DNA from: Gonium pectorale
Taxonomy: Eukaryota > Chlorophyta > Chlorophyceae > Chlamydomonadales > Volvocaceae
Direction: 5' to 3'
NCBI GenBank assembly: GCA_001584585.1
Contig: LSYV01000006.1
Location: forward strand, 107,256 to 155,900
Length of the DNA: 48,645 bases
How positions within the stretch are numbered: position 1 is the stretch's first letter; the number at the start of each line of letters is the position of its first letter. Below the pieces are notes generated by a model. It was not told the origin of the DNA and made no database searches. It saw only the letters and a program-made list of their open reading frames with translations. Position numbers and translations under genes: made by a program. Shown in pieces: positions 37,005 to 47,208 of this stretch.

Positions 37005-40000
37005 TCACGGCGAGGGGAAGCCCCGCTGGTCCCAGACCCACACGCTCTCGTCCCAGCCCGCGCTGGCGATCGTGCCCTCCACCCGCGCCGAGAAGTCGAT
37101 GCCCACCGCAAACTCCGAGTGGTGGTCCCACGACCGCAGCGGCACGCCCTGCGCCGCCGCCGGCGACGCCGTGTCCCACAGCTTGACGGTCATGTCGTAC
37201 GAGCACGAGAGCAGCAGGGACGCCGAGAAGGGCGAGAACAGCACGCGTCGTACGGCGTAGCTGTCGTGGGGGAGGGGGGAGGGGGGAGGGGGGAGTTATT
37301 CAGTCCGTGGGCAAAAGCTGACTGATGACGTGGGACGGGAGGGGGGAGGCGAAGGTGTGGGGGTTGGGGTTGGGGCAGGCGGAGGTGCGGATATACAGGG
37401 GGGGAGGGGAGCGGCCGCTGGTGAGCACAGGCGTAAGCCACAGTAGCGGTTCAGCCGCGAGGCAGCGTAGCGGGCGGCGGTCGCGCGATGTCGCCCGTGC
37501 GGCCCGCCCGTGTGGCCAATGCGCCGTATGACTTGAAACCCTTGAGACCCGGGATGAGGGATGAGGGACCGACCCCCCTTTACCCCCACCCCCCCTGACC
37601 GTGACAAAACCCGGGACCAAAACACGTCCATTAGCAAGACGGCAACCGCGCGGCCGCGCCGCCTCCCGCCCGCCCGACCGTCCCCTCCCCCCCCGGCTCC
37701 GCTCTTCCCTGCCCCCCGCCCCCCTTGCCCCCTCCACCTGTGTCCGTTGATGACCGCCAGCTCCCTGCCGGGCCTCCGCACGTCCCACAGCTTGATGCTC
37801 TTGTCCACGCTGCCCGTCGCGAGCATGCAGTCGTTGTACTTGCACCAGTCGGCGGCGAGCACCTGTGCGCGCGCGGCCGACCCGCCGGCCCGCCCGGCGG
37901 GGATGGGGGGTGGAGGGAGGAGAGGCGGTTGATTGGGCCAGAGGGGGCCGGGGCTCAACGCCCTGCAACAACCGAAGCCCTACAACAATCGAAGCCCTAC
38001 AAAAACCGAAACCCTACAACAACCGAAGCCCTACAACAATCGAAGCCCTACAACAATCGAAGCCCTACAAAAACCGAAACCCTACAACAACCGAAGCCCT
38101 ACAAAAACCGGAGCCGGAGCGGAACAGGTCGTTGCACACGCCGGGCATGACACGGGAGGCCGGCAAGACACCAGCGGGATTGACACTCCCCCTCCCCGCC
38201 CACGCCAGCCCCACCAGCCAAGGCCACCACCGACCCGCGCCGGCGGCTGCAAAACCGACGCTCCCCTGCTCCTCCCCTCTCAGTCTGCTTCGATTCCCCC
38301 GCCAGCTCCCGACCCCCGACCACCCACCCCCGAACCCCGACCCTTGGCCGTGGGCGAAGCTTTCCCCCGCCTGCCAAGCCGACTCACACCCGTGCACGCT
38401 CCAACCCGTCTGCTTGGCAAGCGGGTATGTGCGCACGTGTTGCCGTATTCCGTACTCGTGCCGTACCTCGTATCCGTGTGCGGGGAGCACCAGCGAGGGG
38501 GCGGGCTGCCGCAGGTCCCACACTCGCACCGTGGTGTCGCCGGACGCCGACAGAAACACCTCGGGCTGCTGGGGGTTCCTGTGGGGCGGAGGGGGGAGGG
38601 GGGGGGAGGGGCGTCGGATCGAGTCGGTGGGTAAGCTGAGCGACGGCCGACGAGCATGGGACCGCGGACGGAGGGGGAGGCGAGGAGGAGGGGGCGCTTG
38701 AGGGGGCGTGGCGCAGCCGGCACCTCGTGCGGGGCCTAGGCAACGCCTCCGGGGTGGGGGCAGGCTGGGATTGGGTTTGGGAGTGCGGGAGTGGGCTGCA
38801 AGGCGGGCGTGGAAGCGCAAGGCAGCGACCGGAGCTTGCCCCCCGCCCTTGCCGCCGCCACCCCCGCTCAGCCGCCATCCCGCGCAGTCGCCCACTACCC
38901 CGCCCACCGTCCCCGCCCTCTCTCCCCCCCCCACCACACACACGCGAATGCCCGGACGCCAGCCGCCCCGCGGCCCGGACCCTGCATCCCCGCGCCCGCC
39001 CCCGGGCCCTCCCCCCTGCGGGCCCGCACACGCCCCCGCCCCTCCCCCGGGCCCGCACACAGGCCCGGCGCCCCGTGCCACTGCGCTCTGCCCCCGCGCT
39101 CTCCACCCCCCCCCGCCCCCGCGCTCCCCCCTTAAGCCCCCCCCCCACACCCGCCGGCACCCACCACGCCACGTGGTAGACGCAGTAGGTGTGCCCCGCG
39201 AATGTGCGCAGCGATCCGGGGGCGGCCAGGCTCCACAGCTTGATGGTGTCGTCCCACGAGGAGGACAGGAACAGCTCCCGCTTGGCGGACGAGGGGTTCC
39301 ACGCTAGGGAGCAGCACTGGTACAAGGGGGCAAAGGGGGGGGGTAGGGGGCAGGCGGGGCAGGGTGTATGTGTTGGTCATGGGAAAGTGAAAATGAGGCG
39401 CGTGTGTATGTGTGTGTGTGGTGGGGGGTGTATTGCAGTGAGGGGCGGAGCGCAGGGGGCCAGGGGAGGTCAGTGGACCAAGGCGCGATGGGCTCTTCGC
39501 CGCCCCTTCGTCGGCGCATACAAACATCAAGCCCCTCCGCCTCCAACACATACGCCCCACGCCAAGCCCCAGTCCAAAACACACACTAGCGCATTCACAC
39601 TGAGCACGTCGCGCGAAAAACCTCCCTCCCCCTGCAAAACGCCCACCTCGTGCCGGTGCTCCTTGAAGCCCCTGACAGGGTTGGCAGCGGGCGGCAGCGC
39701 CGTGTCGTACACCTGGCGGAGGAAAACCAGCGGCGGGGTCGGGAGAAGAGCAGGGCCGCAGCGTCACATGGCGGCCTGACTGGGGGTTGGGGTGCGTCTG
39801 GGGCTGGCTGGCGCCGGCAGAGCGCTGGCTGACCCGCAGGCAGCCCAGCCCAGCCCAACCCCCGGTGCCGTTGCCGGGCTCCCATGCGCCAGCTCCTGCG
39901 GCCCCCTGCCGCATGCGGCCCTAAGCAAATCAGGGCTGCGCCACAAGCGCCCGAAAGCGGCGAGCGCCTTCGCCTCCCCTGGACCCGCAGCAGCCCCCCC

Positions 40001-41253
40001 AAGTCCTGCGGCGCCACACGGTCGGGCCGCATACACAGCCCCCCTCCCCGCCCTGCCCAGCCCCTCCCCGCCCCTCCCCGAGCCAACCGCGTCCCCCGGC
40101 TGCCCCTGCGCGCACGGCGCGCTGCCCGCCCGCCGCGCCGCCCCTCCTCACCCGAACACCCAAACACGTCAGCGCCAAGAGGACGGGCGCCGCCGCGGGC
40201 ACCCTTCGCCCCCAGCCCATCGCCGCCGCCTGAATGTCCCCCTCCCCCGCCCGCGCATCCAGTGGCGTAGGTATCGGTAGCGCGTGGTGGCCATGAGAGC
40301 CCCCAATACTGCTCGGGCGGCGCACCAGCACTGTGCTATCCGTGTTCTTGTGCTGCCCCTCCTCCGCAGCCCTTCCCCGCCCCCACCCTCTCCCTTCCCG
40401 CTTCCCGGGCCCCACCCCCGCCCTCCTCTGGAGCCCCTGGCGACCTACGCCGCGGGAAGCCACGTACAACCACCTCCCGCAGCGCCGCACCGCAACCCGC
40501 CGCACCGCACATCCGGACACCCGGCCGCCTACCTTTATGGAGCCGTCCCCCGAGGCAGCCACCAGAATGTTCTCGTTGGCCTCGCTCCAGGCGCAGTCGT
40601 ACAGCCCGTCCTGCGTGTCGTACTGGGCCACCTCCACCATGGCGCCATGAGGGGACACCTGGGGCGGCCGGGCGGCCAAGGGGCGGATGCGGGTGCAGAT
40701 TGCGGAAGGGGGGAGGTGACAGCGCGCAGGGCAAGGGCTGCTGCGCAGCTGGACGGCGACCATGCAGCTTAAGGCATGCGGCGGATGATGGCCGGGCATG
40801 CCAGTGCCCTGCCACACCACGTGCTGGTGCACCAGGTGCGGGCGGAGCAGGAGAGGGAAGTACACGCAGCATCGGGAGTGGCGCTGTGTGCGAAGGCGGG
40901 GCACCGAGCCACGGCACGGGCCTTTGTAAGCCCCTCCCGCCGAAGCTGTCGGCATTCCAACTTGAGGCTCGCGTACGCGGGCATGCCCTCATGCAGTCAC
41001 CTCCCGGCGCACGCAGACAGCCAGCCCCATTGAGAACATCACCGCAGCCTTGCACCCGAAACCCCACCCCCAAAAGGCTGTTTTGATGATGGCGTGCCGG
41101 GGCACACCCTTCCCGCACACCCACCTCAAAGACGTGCTGCTTGCCATTGCCTATAATGCCAAAGTTCTGGGCCGTGGCGACAGCTATGCGGCCTTCAAAG
41201 AAGGGGCTGAACTTGACGGAATAGGCGTTGAAGGCCGTCCTGCAGCGCCCCAT
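37005..41253 (-). CDS. PEX7: PEX7, peroxisomal PTS2 import receptor (WD40), 7 exons
   Basis: Exons, 5' to 3': 41253-41125, 40658-40533, 39712-39647, 39316-39165, 38578-38467, 37862-37738, 37260-37005. All phases agree; 322 aa, the standard PEX7 length. The N-terminal SVKFSPFFEGRIAVATAQNF and FGIIGNGKQHVFE are diagnostic of PEX7. WD repeats follow: DGLYDCAWSEANEN..GDGSIKVYD, LAWNPSS..SSSWDDTIKLW, NPQQPEVFLSASGDTTVRVW, LAADWCKYND..TGSVDKSIKLW, YAVRRVLFSPF..CSYDMTVKLWD and GTIASAGWDESVWVWD. The protein binds the N-terminal PTS2 signal of matrix enzymes in the cytosol and delivers them to the import machinery with PEX5. It is divergent from the PITH gene, about 600 bases away. No frameshift or missing repeat was seen. 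Confidence 0.96.
37960..38112 (+). repeat. 17-bp minisatellite, nine units, in PEX7 intron 5
   Basis: Nine head-to-tail copies of GCCCTACAACAATCGAA. Variants (AAAAACC or AACAACC in the middle, A for G at the start) alternate in a partly higher-order pattern. It lies between exons 5 and 6 (minus strand) and does not touch the splice sites. Confidence 0.95.
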
Positions 41254-41857
41254 CGCGCCAGGACGGCCGATAGCGCTGGCCTTGCTTACGGGCGCCGCAA
41301 TTAGGAGAGCGAGTAATCACAGTTGCCCCACGTCAGCAGCCCTTGTTATAGCGGCAACTAGGGGTACCAGAGCTTAAATAATTGGAATAAAAACCTGACT
41401 GATTTGCGCAATGTATCAAGGTTTGGGTGCGTCAAGTTTTGGGTGTCGCTCAAGTGTCGGAGACGGCTTGCGTGAAATGAAAATGCAATTCAAGCAGAAG
41501 CACTTTTATCAGGATAACATAAAGAGGGGTGAAACAGTGGTCGCCGGATGCTCGGACAACCCGGTCGTGTACAACGGTTTTGAATCGGACCGGAAGGCAT
41601 GCAAGTAGTTGCTTTGGCATATAGGTGCATTGTGCATGACAAGCATCAACCACTAGGTACACTGTTGGACCATCTGCTTTGGCCATTCCACATCTCGATC
41701 CCGTCTTGTCTCCCTTGCACCTATCGCCATCGAGCCCCAGGCCGTACAGGCCTCTCCAGATCTGCAACAAGCAGATTAAATAGGTCCTGGTGCCTATCGT
41801 GGTGCCCGCCTCCCCACCTCTCCCGCCCTGCACTGCTGCCGCTGCTGCTGTACCGTG
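41254..41857. promoter_or_regulatory. shared upstream region of divergent PEX7 and PITH genes
   Basis: About 600 bases separate the two ATG codons, so both promoters and 5' leaders must fit here unless there are unseen non-coding first exons. The middle (41340-41660) is AT-richer than the surroundings. No named element was identified. Confidence 0.5.
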
Positions 41858-44191
41858 ATGGCCAAGGACCTCTTGGAGCACATTGACTTCGCGTCCCTCG
41901 AGTGCCTGAACCATGCTCCGGGCCACGGGGCCGATAATGTGCTGAAGCAGGTGTGGGGGTACAAGTCTCCACCTCCCTCCATTGCCCCTGTACGCAGTCA
42001 GCCCACGGGCCATAGCCCTCCACCCACCCTTCCCTCGCCTTCTATACCTCCCTAACCTAGTCACATTGTTCTCGCACTCGCTCTCTACTTTGGCAACGAT
42101 ACGCCGAGCTGATGCATCAGGACTGTAGGGGCACCAAGGCGCCCTGTGGGGCACCCTACCCTTCCGCTCGAACTCCCCCATCACCCCATTACCCCTTCTG
42201 TCTCAAAGTAACCAAACATATAGAATCGCCACATGGCATCTTGAGCCCAAGACCACACCCTTTACCCTTCCCTCCCCTCCACCCCGCCTCCGGTCCACTG
42301 CGCCGCCCAGGGCTACCGCGAGCAGGACGAGCTGTACCTGGAGAGCGACACGGACGAGCAGCTGCTGCTCAACGTTCGCTTCCACCAGCGCGTGCGGCTG
42401 CAGGGCATAGTCATCAAGGCGGTCGAGGAGGCCAAGGCGCCCAAGCGCATCAAGCTCTACGCCAACCGCCCGCACATGGGGTGAGGGCGGGGACGGGAGG
42501 GGGAGCCGTCACCGTAAGGCGAGGAAGGGCACTGGAGGGAGCTGCGCCGCGCGCTGGCCGCCGTGCTGTGCGGTCGGGTCAGCACCCCTGGGCACTAGCA
42601 GCCCCTGGGCCCCGGCCGCAAGTGGGCTCTCGAAGGGCGTGGGTTCGAGGGCATGCGGAAGGGGAAGCGATCCCGCAGTCGGGCTCATGGGCCAATGGCT
42701 GCTCGCGGGACACTGAGAAGGGGGCAGGCACGTGGCGGAAGGACACCGCCAGCACTCGCAGGGGCCCTTGGTGTTTGGGCACTCACTGCGCTCGGGGTGA
42801 CTCGCGACATTTGGGTGTCATCGGGGCGGGCGAGCCAAGGAGCCTGCACCGGGCGGGGTGAGGCGGAACTACGGTCCGCGCGTGGGGACTCCGTACCGGG
42901 GACTCCTCTCTCGGTGTTCCCAGCGGCATATGGCGGCGCGGGCCGCCCGAGGCGTGACTCCAGGCTGTGCGTGGCCACCCCGCATCCCCCTCCCCCTGGC
43001 GGCATGATGCCGCGCGTCCCTGTCCCTGTGGCGCACATTCACCGCCTCGCCACAGTCGCATTGCAGCGCGTCGGGTTGCCCCCCCCCCGCCTTGGCCCGA
43101 AATCGGGCCCGGCTCCTCATCCGCTTTCGCTCCCCCGTCCCAGCGCCATACCTGCTCTCTGTCCAGCAGGTTCTGCCACGGGCGCGGGCGTGCCCAGCTC
43201 ATGCCCAAGAAGCCCGTAACGGTTCGAGTGATTGAAACTTGGCAGGGGGAAGTGCCCGTGACATAAGCTCGCCCTGCGTCTGTGCTCACAGGTTCAGCGA
43301 CACGGGCTCCGTGCCGTGCGCCCAGGAGCTGGAGCTGACGCCGGCCCAGCTGGCCAAGGGCGAGCAGCTGCCACTGAAGCTGGTCAAGTTCAACAACGTG
43401 GACGTGCTCAGCAGTGAGTGACATGGTCCTGGCCCACGGGGGTCGGCTGGGTTGGGCCAGGCCGGGGTTGCGATTGCACGTCATTGAGTGACATATGGCG
43501 CGAACCTGCGGGCCCTGGCCCATGATCCAGGCCCGTTGAGAACGCGGGGGAAAGCAGCCAGCTAAGGGACGCCAAGGCACGGGGCCACCTTGGGGCAAGA
43601 TGTTAGGTTGGCAGGCCGGCGGTACGGTGGCGTGGGACAGGACCCGCGGGTCGGTGGAGGCGTGGGGTGCCAGGCGGGTGGCGCTACAATGTCGGGCTGG
43701 ATGGCCCCGGGGGCGGGAGGGGGCTCCCGACTGCTCGGCCAAGGGCGGCGCCGCTGCCCTTACCTGGCGTGCATGGCTCGAAGGGCCTCAGATCCTGACA
43801 AACAGCTCCGCCGTCGCTCCCGGCCAGGCCGGGGTTCAGCGCCCAGCTGGGGCTTAGGCTCGGGCTGGCCAGGATGACGCGCAGGCGGGGAGAGCAACCA
43901 GCACGCCGTCCGCCCCCACGCTGTCCGCCTCATTCAGTATCTCCCTTCCTCACGACAAGTACAACGCAGCTCTTGCGACTGGGCTCTGCCAAAACCGAAA
44001 CCCTATCGACCCCTCTCGACTGCCCCCCCCCCCGCGTCCTACCCACCGTCCCCCCCCATGCTCACACAGTCTTTGTGGAGAGCAACCAGGGCGACGAGGA
44101 GACCACCAAGCTGTGCAAGCTGGCGCTGTTCGGCAGCGCGGGCGAGGTGTTCAACGTGGCGGAGATCAAAAAGGTCGGGGAGGAGAAGTGA
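41858..44191 (+). CDS. PITH-domain protein (thioredoxin-like-1 C-terminal type), 4 exons
   Basis: Exons: 41858-41950, 42311-42480, 43292-43413, 44070-44191. Phases agree; 168 aa. The whole protein is one PITH domain, a jelly-roll that binds the 26S proteasome in thioredoxin-like 1. DLLEHIDFASLECLN, LESDTDEQLLLNVRF, KRIKLYANRPHMGFSD, LPLKLVKFNNVDVLSIF and VESNQGDEETTKLCKLALFG follow the family consensus in order. There is no thioredoxin domain upstream, so it resembles the short plant and PITHD1-type proteins of similar length. The ATG at 41858 is chosen because it gives the family's usual start; a GTG just before it is not likely to be used. The function in algae is unknown; a proteasome link is inferred from the family. 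Confidence 0.92.
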
Positions 44192-44267
44192 GGGCCTGAG
44201 GGCCCGGGGAGGGGTGACCAGGATGTGCGGGTGTCCATGCGGACGTACGTGCCAGCAGCGTGGCGGG

Positions 44268-44357
44268 AGGGCTGCGGATGGTCTCCAGGGTCGCGGATGG
44301 GCTCCGGGGTTGCGGATGGGCTCCAGGGCTGCGGATGGGCTCCGGGGCTGCGGATGG
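44268..44357 (+). repeat. tandem repeat, unit about 21 bp, in the PITH 3' UTR
   Basis: GGCTGCGGATGGGCTCCGGG and close variants are repeated about four to five times. The array is absent from the right-hand duplicate at 45.65 kb, so it probably expanded after the duplication. Confidence 0.85.
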
Positions 44358-45027
44358 GGGCCTTCTTCACTCATGGTGGAGGACTGGTGGGGGGGTCACG
44401 GAAGAGACGCTGGCGAGAGCTGGGCCCACCTGGAGGAGTGCAGCGGAGCTCAGCGCGCACGGCGAAAGGCGATGGTTGGGACAGATGCCTTGCTAAACCC
44501 GACAGCGCGGTATGTCAACGTCAGGTGTGCAGTTGGCTGGTTGGCAGGCATGCGGTGAAGTTGCGGAGTGGCAAGGGGCGCCGACATGGAAACCCAACCC
44601 GGGTGCCTGCGCTGGCGCATGGTGTGACGCGAGAGGCGGTGACCCGTGGGTCGTCGAAGAGTCCGGGCTGCCGGCTTCGGCTTCCGGCTGCAGACGCCTC
44701 CCCCCAGTGCTGGCGGGCGGTGGCTAGTGCTAGCAGGAGTCGCGGGGAACGGCTCAGGAGCTAGGCCGCTGCTCCATGATCCGGGTTGGATCCAATGTGC
44801 TGACGGCACCGCGTGCTGACACTGCGTGCTAGCTGCGGCGGTTGTGTGACTGAGCGGCAATGCATTTGGGTCATGTTTGCCATGTCCGCCATCGCTGTGG
44901 CGAGAGGATATTTGAACGCCTGAGCTGTTTGCCGGTCCGGCGGCAGCGGTGGCAGTGACGGCGGATTGTTTTTGGGGGGATTGTGGCTGGCGGTGCGTGA
45001 AGCACCAGCTAGGCGGGCGGCGGAAGC

Positions 45028-45032
45028 TGTAA
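45028..45032 (+). terminator. candidate TGTAA polyadenylation signal of the PITH gene
   Basis: TGTAA about 840 bases after the stop codon, inside the duplicated segment. The right-hand copy has TGTGAA at the matching place (about 46429-46434), so the signal is not preserved there. Confidence 0.45.
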
Positions 45033-45573
45033 AGCCGTGTCCCGGGCGGTCGTCACCGCGAGGTTTGTGTCGTCGTCCTGGCCACCGGTCCGACGGCGCT
45101 CAGCGGTTACCATACAGATGTGCGCCCAGCCCGCCCAACCGGCTGTATCCAGACCTTGGAGTAACAACGAAGGATCAAGACGACAGCGCGAGAATGCATC
45201 TACGAGAGAACACTGGGCTTGAGAAAACAATAACGGCCGCTGATCAAGTAACTGCTAAATGGACAGCATCGCGTGGCAACCGAGATCTAACCGAGCAAGC
45301 AGTTCGGCCGGTCGCAGGGTGGTCAAAAGGAGTACGGATGGTCACCTTTGTATGGTAGCCGCCTCCCGCATGTCAGTCTCCCTGGTCTCGCAAGCAAAGG
45401 CATAAGCTCAACAGCTTGAGCTGCGGATTGAGGCCCGCGTTAGGGAGGAGGGCGGTACGGCACGGGGCATTGAAAGCAGCTTGTTGCTTACGGTACATCT
45501 TACGACGAGGAGAACAGATGCCGTACATTTGACCCCAGTGAACACCGCATCAAGGTCATCACGGCGGACCAAG

Positions 45574-46466
45574 GGGAGGAAAAGTGAGGGGCCCGGGGAG
45601 GGGCGGATTGAATGCGCGAGTTTCGGCATGCCAGCAGTATGGCGGGGCCGGGGGACGGGCTCGAGAGTTTTTTTGATTGGGGTGCATCACTATGGTGGAG
45701 GACAGGGGGTAGTGGAGAAGGCGGTGGCGAGCACAGGATGGGGGGCCGCTGCGGAGCTCAGCTCGCGACACGCGCTGGTTGGGACAGACTTCGGGCTACA
45801 TCCAGAGCGCTGCGGCGGCGGGTGAACGAACGGTGTGCAGTTGCTTGGCTGGCGTGCAGGCGGTGAAGCTGCGGTGTGGCGGGGGATACCGGGGGATACC
45901 GGGGTGGAACGCGGGTGGTGCCCCCCCCCCCACGGTGGTGCCCACGGTGGTGCCCCCCCCCCACCCACGGTGGTGCCTGCGCTGGCGTGAAGGTGCTCCA
46001 GCCGAGCGCGGCGGCAAGCGGCCGTCGACAGGCGGCCTCGCGTGTGTCCCCGGAGAGCCAGATAGAGCTTGTGGTTGCGATCCCCCCCCAACGGTGTTTG
46101 CAGCTGTGGTTTCAAGGGCGTGGCGCGCAACGCAGGGAATGGCAGGCGCTCGCGTCGCTTCGCTGCCCCGCCGCCGCCCCATGCCCCAGATAGACGGGAC
46201 GTAGCACAGCGAATCAGCGATTCTGCTTGTGGCGGTGTCGTAACGACGCAGCACTTTGATGGGCCGTGCCGATCGATACCCTCAACGCTATGGCTGGAGG
46301 TCGGCGAACGCTTGGCGTTAAGCTTGCTTGCGCGGCGGCGGTTGTGGCGGTTGTGGCGGTTGTGGCGGTGCCGGCGGACGTGTGGTGTGGCGGTGCGCGG
46401 AGGGCGGGCGCGAGGCGGGCGGCGGAGGCTGTGAAAGCCGTGTCCCGAACGGCCGCTACCGTGAGG
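45574..46466 (+). repeat. PITH gene 3' end and UTR, right copy of a diverged tandem duplication
   Basis: The match to 44176-45066 begins around a GGGGAGGAAAAGTGAGG word that would read as a GEEK-stop ending, like the GEEK-stop end of the PITH protein. The frame just upstream (45499-45585) does not show the PITH consensus, so this is best seen as a copied tail or the remnant of a degraded paralogue, not a gene. Confidence 0.55.
45920..45977 (+). repeat. tandem CACGGTGGTGCC units with C-runs
   Basis: Three CACGGTGGTGCC units separated by C-runs of up to eleven, next to a doubled GGGGGATACC. It lies within the right-hand duplicate and is absent from the left. Confidence 0.8.
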
Positions 46467-47208
46467 GCCAGGATGAGGGTCCGCGCTGCGCACCGAGCGC
46501 GGACTGAAGGCTCGTAACCACCAAACCTCACTCGCTGCGATAGCACTCAGCATAGCGTTCACACGGCGGCCTTCTTGCACTCCACGGCCGGCAAGTCCCG
46601 TACCCGTGCGTTCCTTCTACGCCCGACTGCAGCAGACAGTCACGTGCAGCTACTGCTACGTCCATGCCCCCCCCCCGGCTTTAACGGACGTGTAACCTGT
46701 AACCTGACACCGGTAAGGGGGAGCATGCCGGTAACCCTGCTTCGAACCTCGAGCCGAGCAGGCGCAAACACACCTCGCCAAGTGCTTGGCGTCCGTTGGT
46801 AGCTCTAAATGACATGCAGCCCGGGACTCGCACTTCAGCCAAGGCCCGTACCGGCCTCCGGCAAAACCTGCAAAAATGAACCTGCGCCAAAACCTGCAGA
46901 GTCCGGCTATCTAGTCCCGTTGTTGCGCGGAGGACTGGCCAAAGGGTACCGCAGGGGGCAAAACCTGGATGGGCCAGGTGCCCCATAGCGACTGCCGCCA
47001 CCGCAACCTCTCAGCACCCACGCCGGCCGTTCCTCAGGGCCGCCGGTCGCCACGTCGCCTCGCCGAGTCGCCGGCTCGCCGCACGTGTGCTGCCACACGA
47101 CGCCTTTCGGGTCACCCCCGCAGCACCCCCCGACATTTAGACGGACATCACCGCAGCACCCGGCGGCAGACCGCGCTACACTGTTGTGCCCATTCCTCCG
47201 CCTCCCCC
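46467..47208. other. spacer before the last minus-strand gene
   Basis: No coding region was recognised. Two plus-strand TGTAA motifs lie close together (46691-46695 and 46698-46702). The right part should be 3' UTR of the minus-strand gene that ends at 47209. Confidence 0.4.

Larger units (their letters stand above)
44176..45066 (+). repeat. PITH gene 3' end and UTR, left copy of a diverged tandem duplication
   Basis: From the last codons of the PITH gene (GAGGAGAAGTGAGG) to AAGCCGTGTCCCG, this segment matches 45574-46466 through a series of words in the same order: GCCCGGGGAGGGG, ATGGTGGAGGAC, GGAGCTCAGC, GGTTGGGACAGA, GTGTGCAGTTG and GGTGCCTGCGCTGGCG. Identity is patchy, perhaps 65-75% by eye. 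Confidence 0.6.

Noticed and set aside
37960..38112. possible interstitial telomere repeat
   Set aside because: The minus-strand unit contains TGTAGGGC, but the period is 17, and no run of TTTAGGG or TTTTAGGG units is present.
38065..39325. long minus-strand open frames between PEX7 WD exons
   Set aside because: Intron read-through. The WD-repeat segments are confined to 38467-38578 and 39165-39316, with good splice sites.
41411..41608. 65-codon plus-strand open frame upstream of the PITH gene
   Set aside because: It lies in the shared promoter/leader region, has no recognisable domain, and its composition is no better than chance frames nearby.
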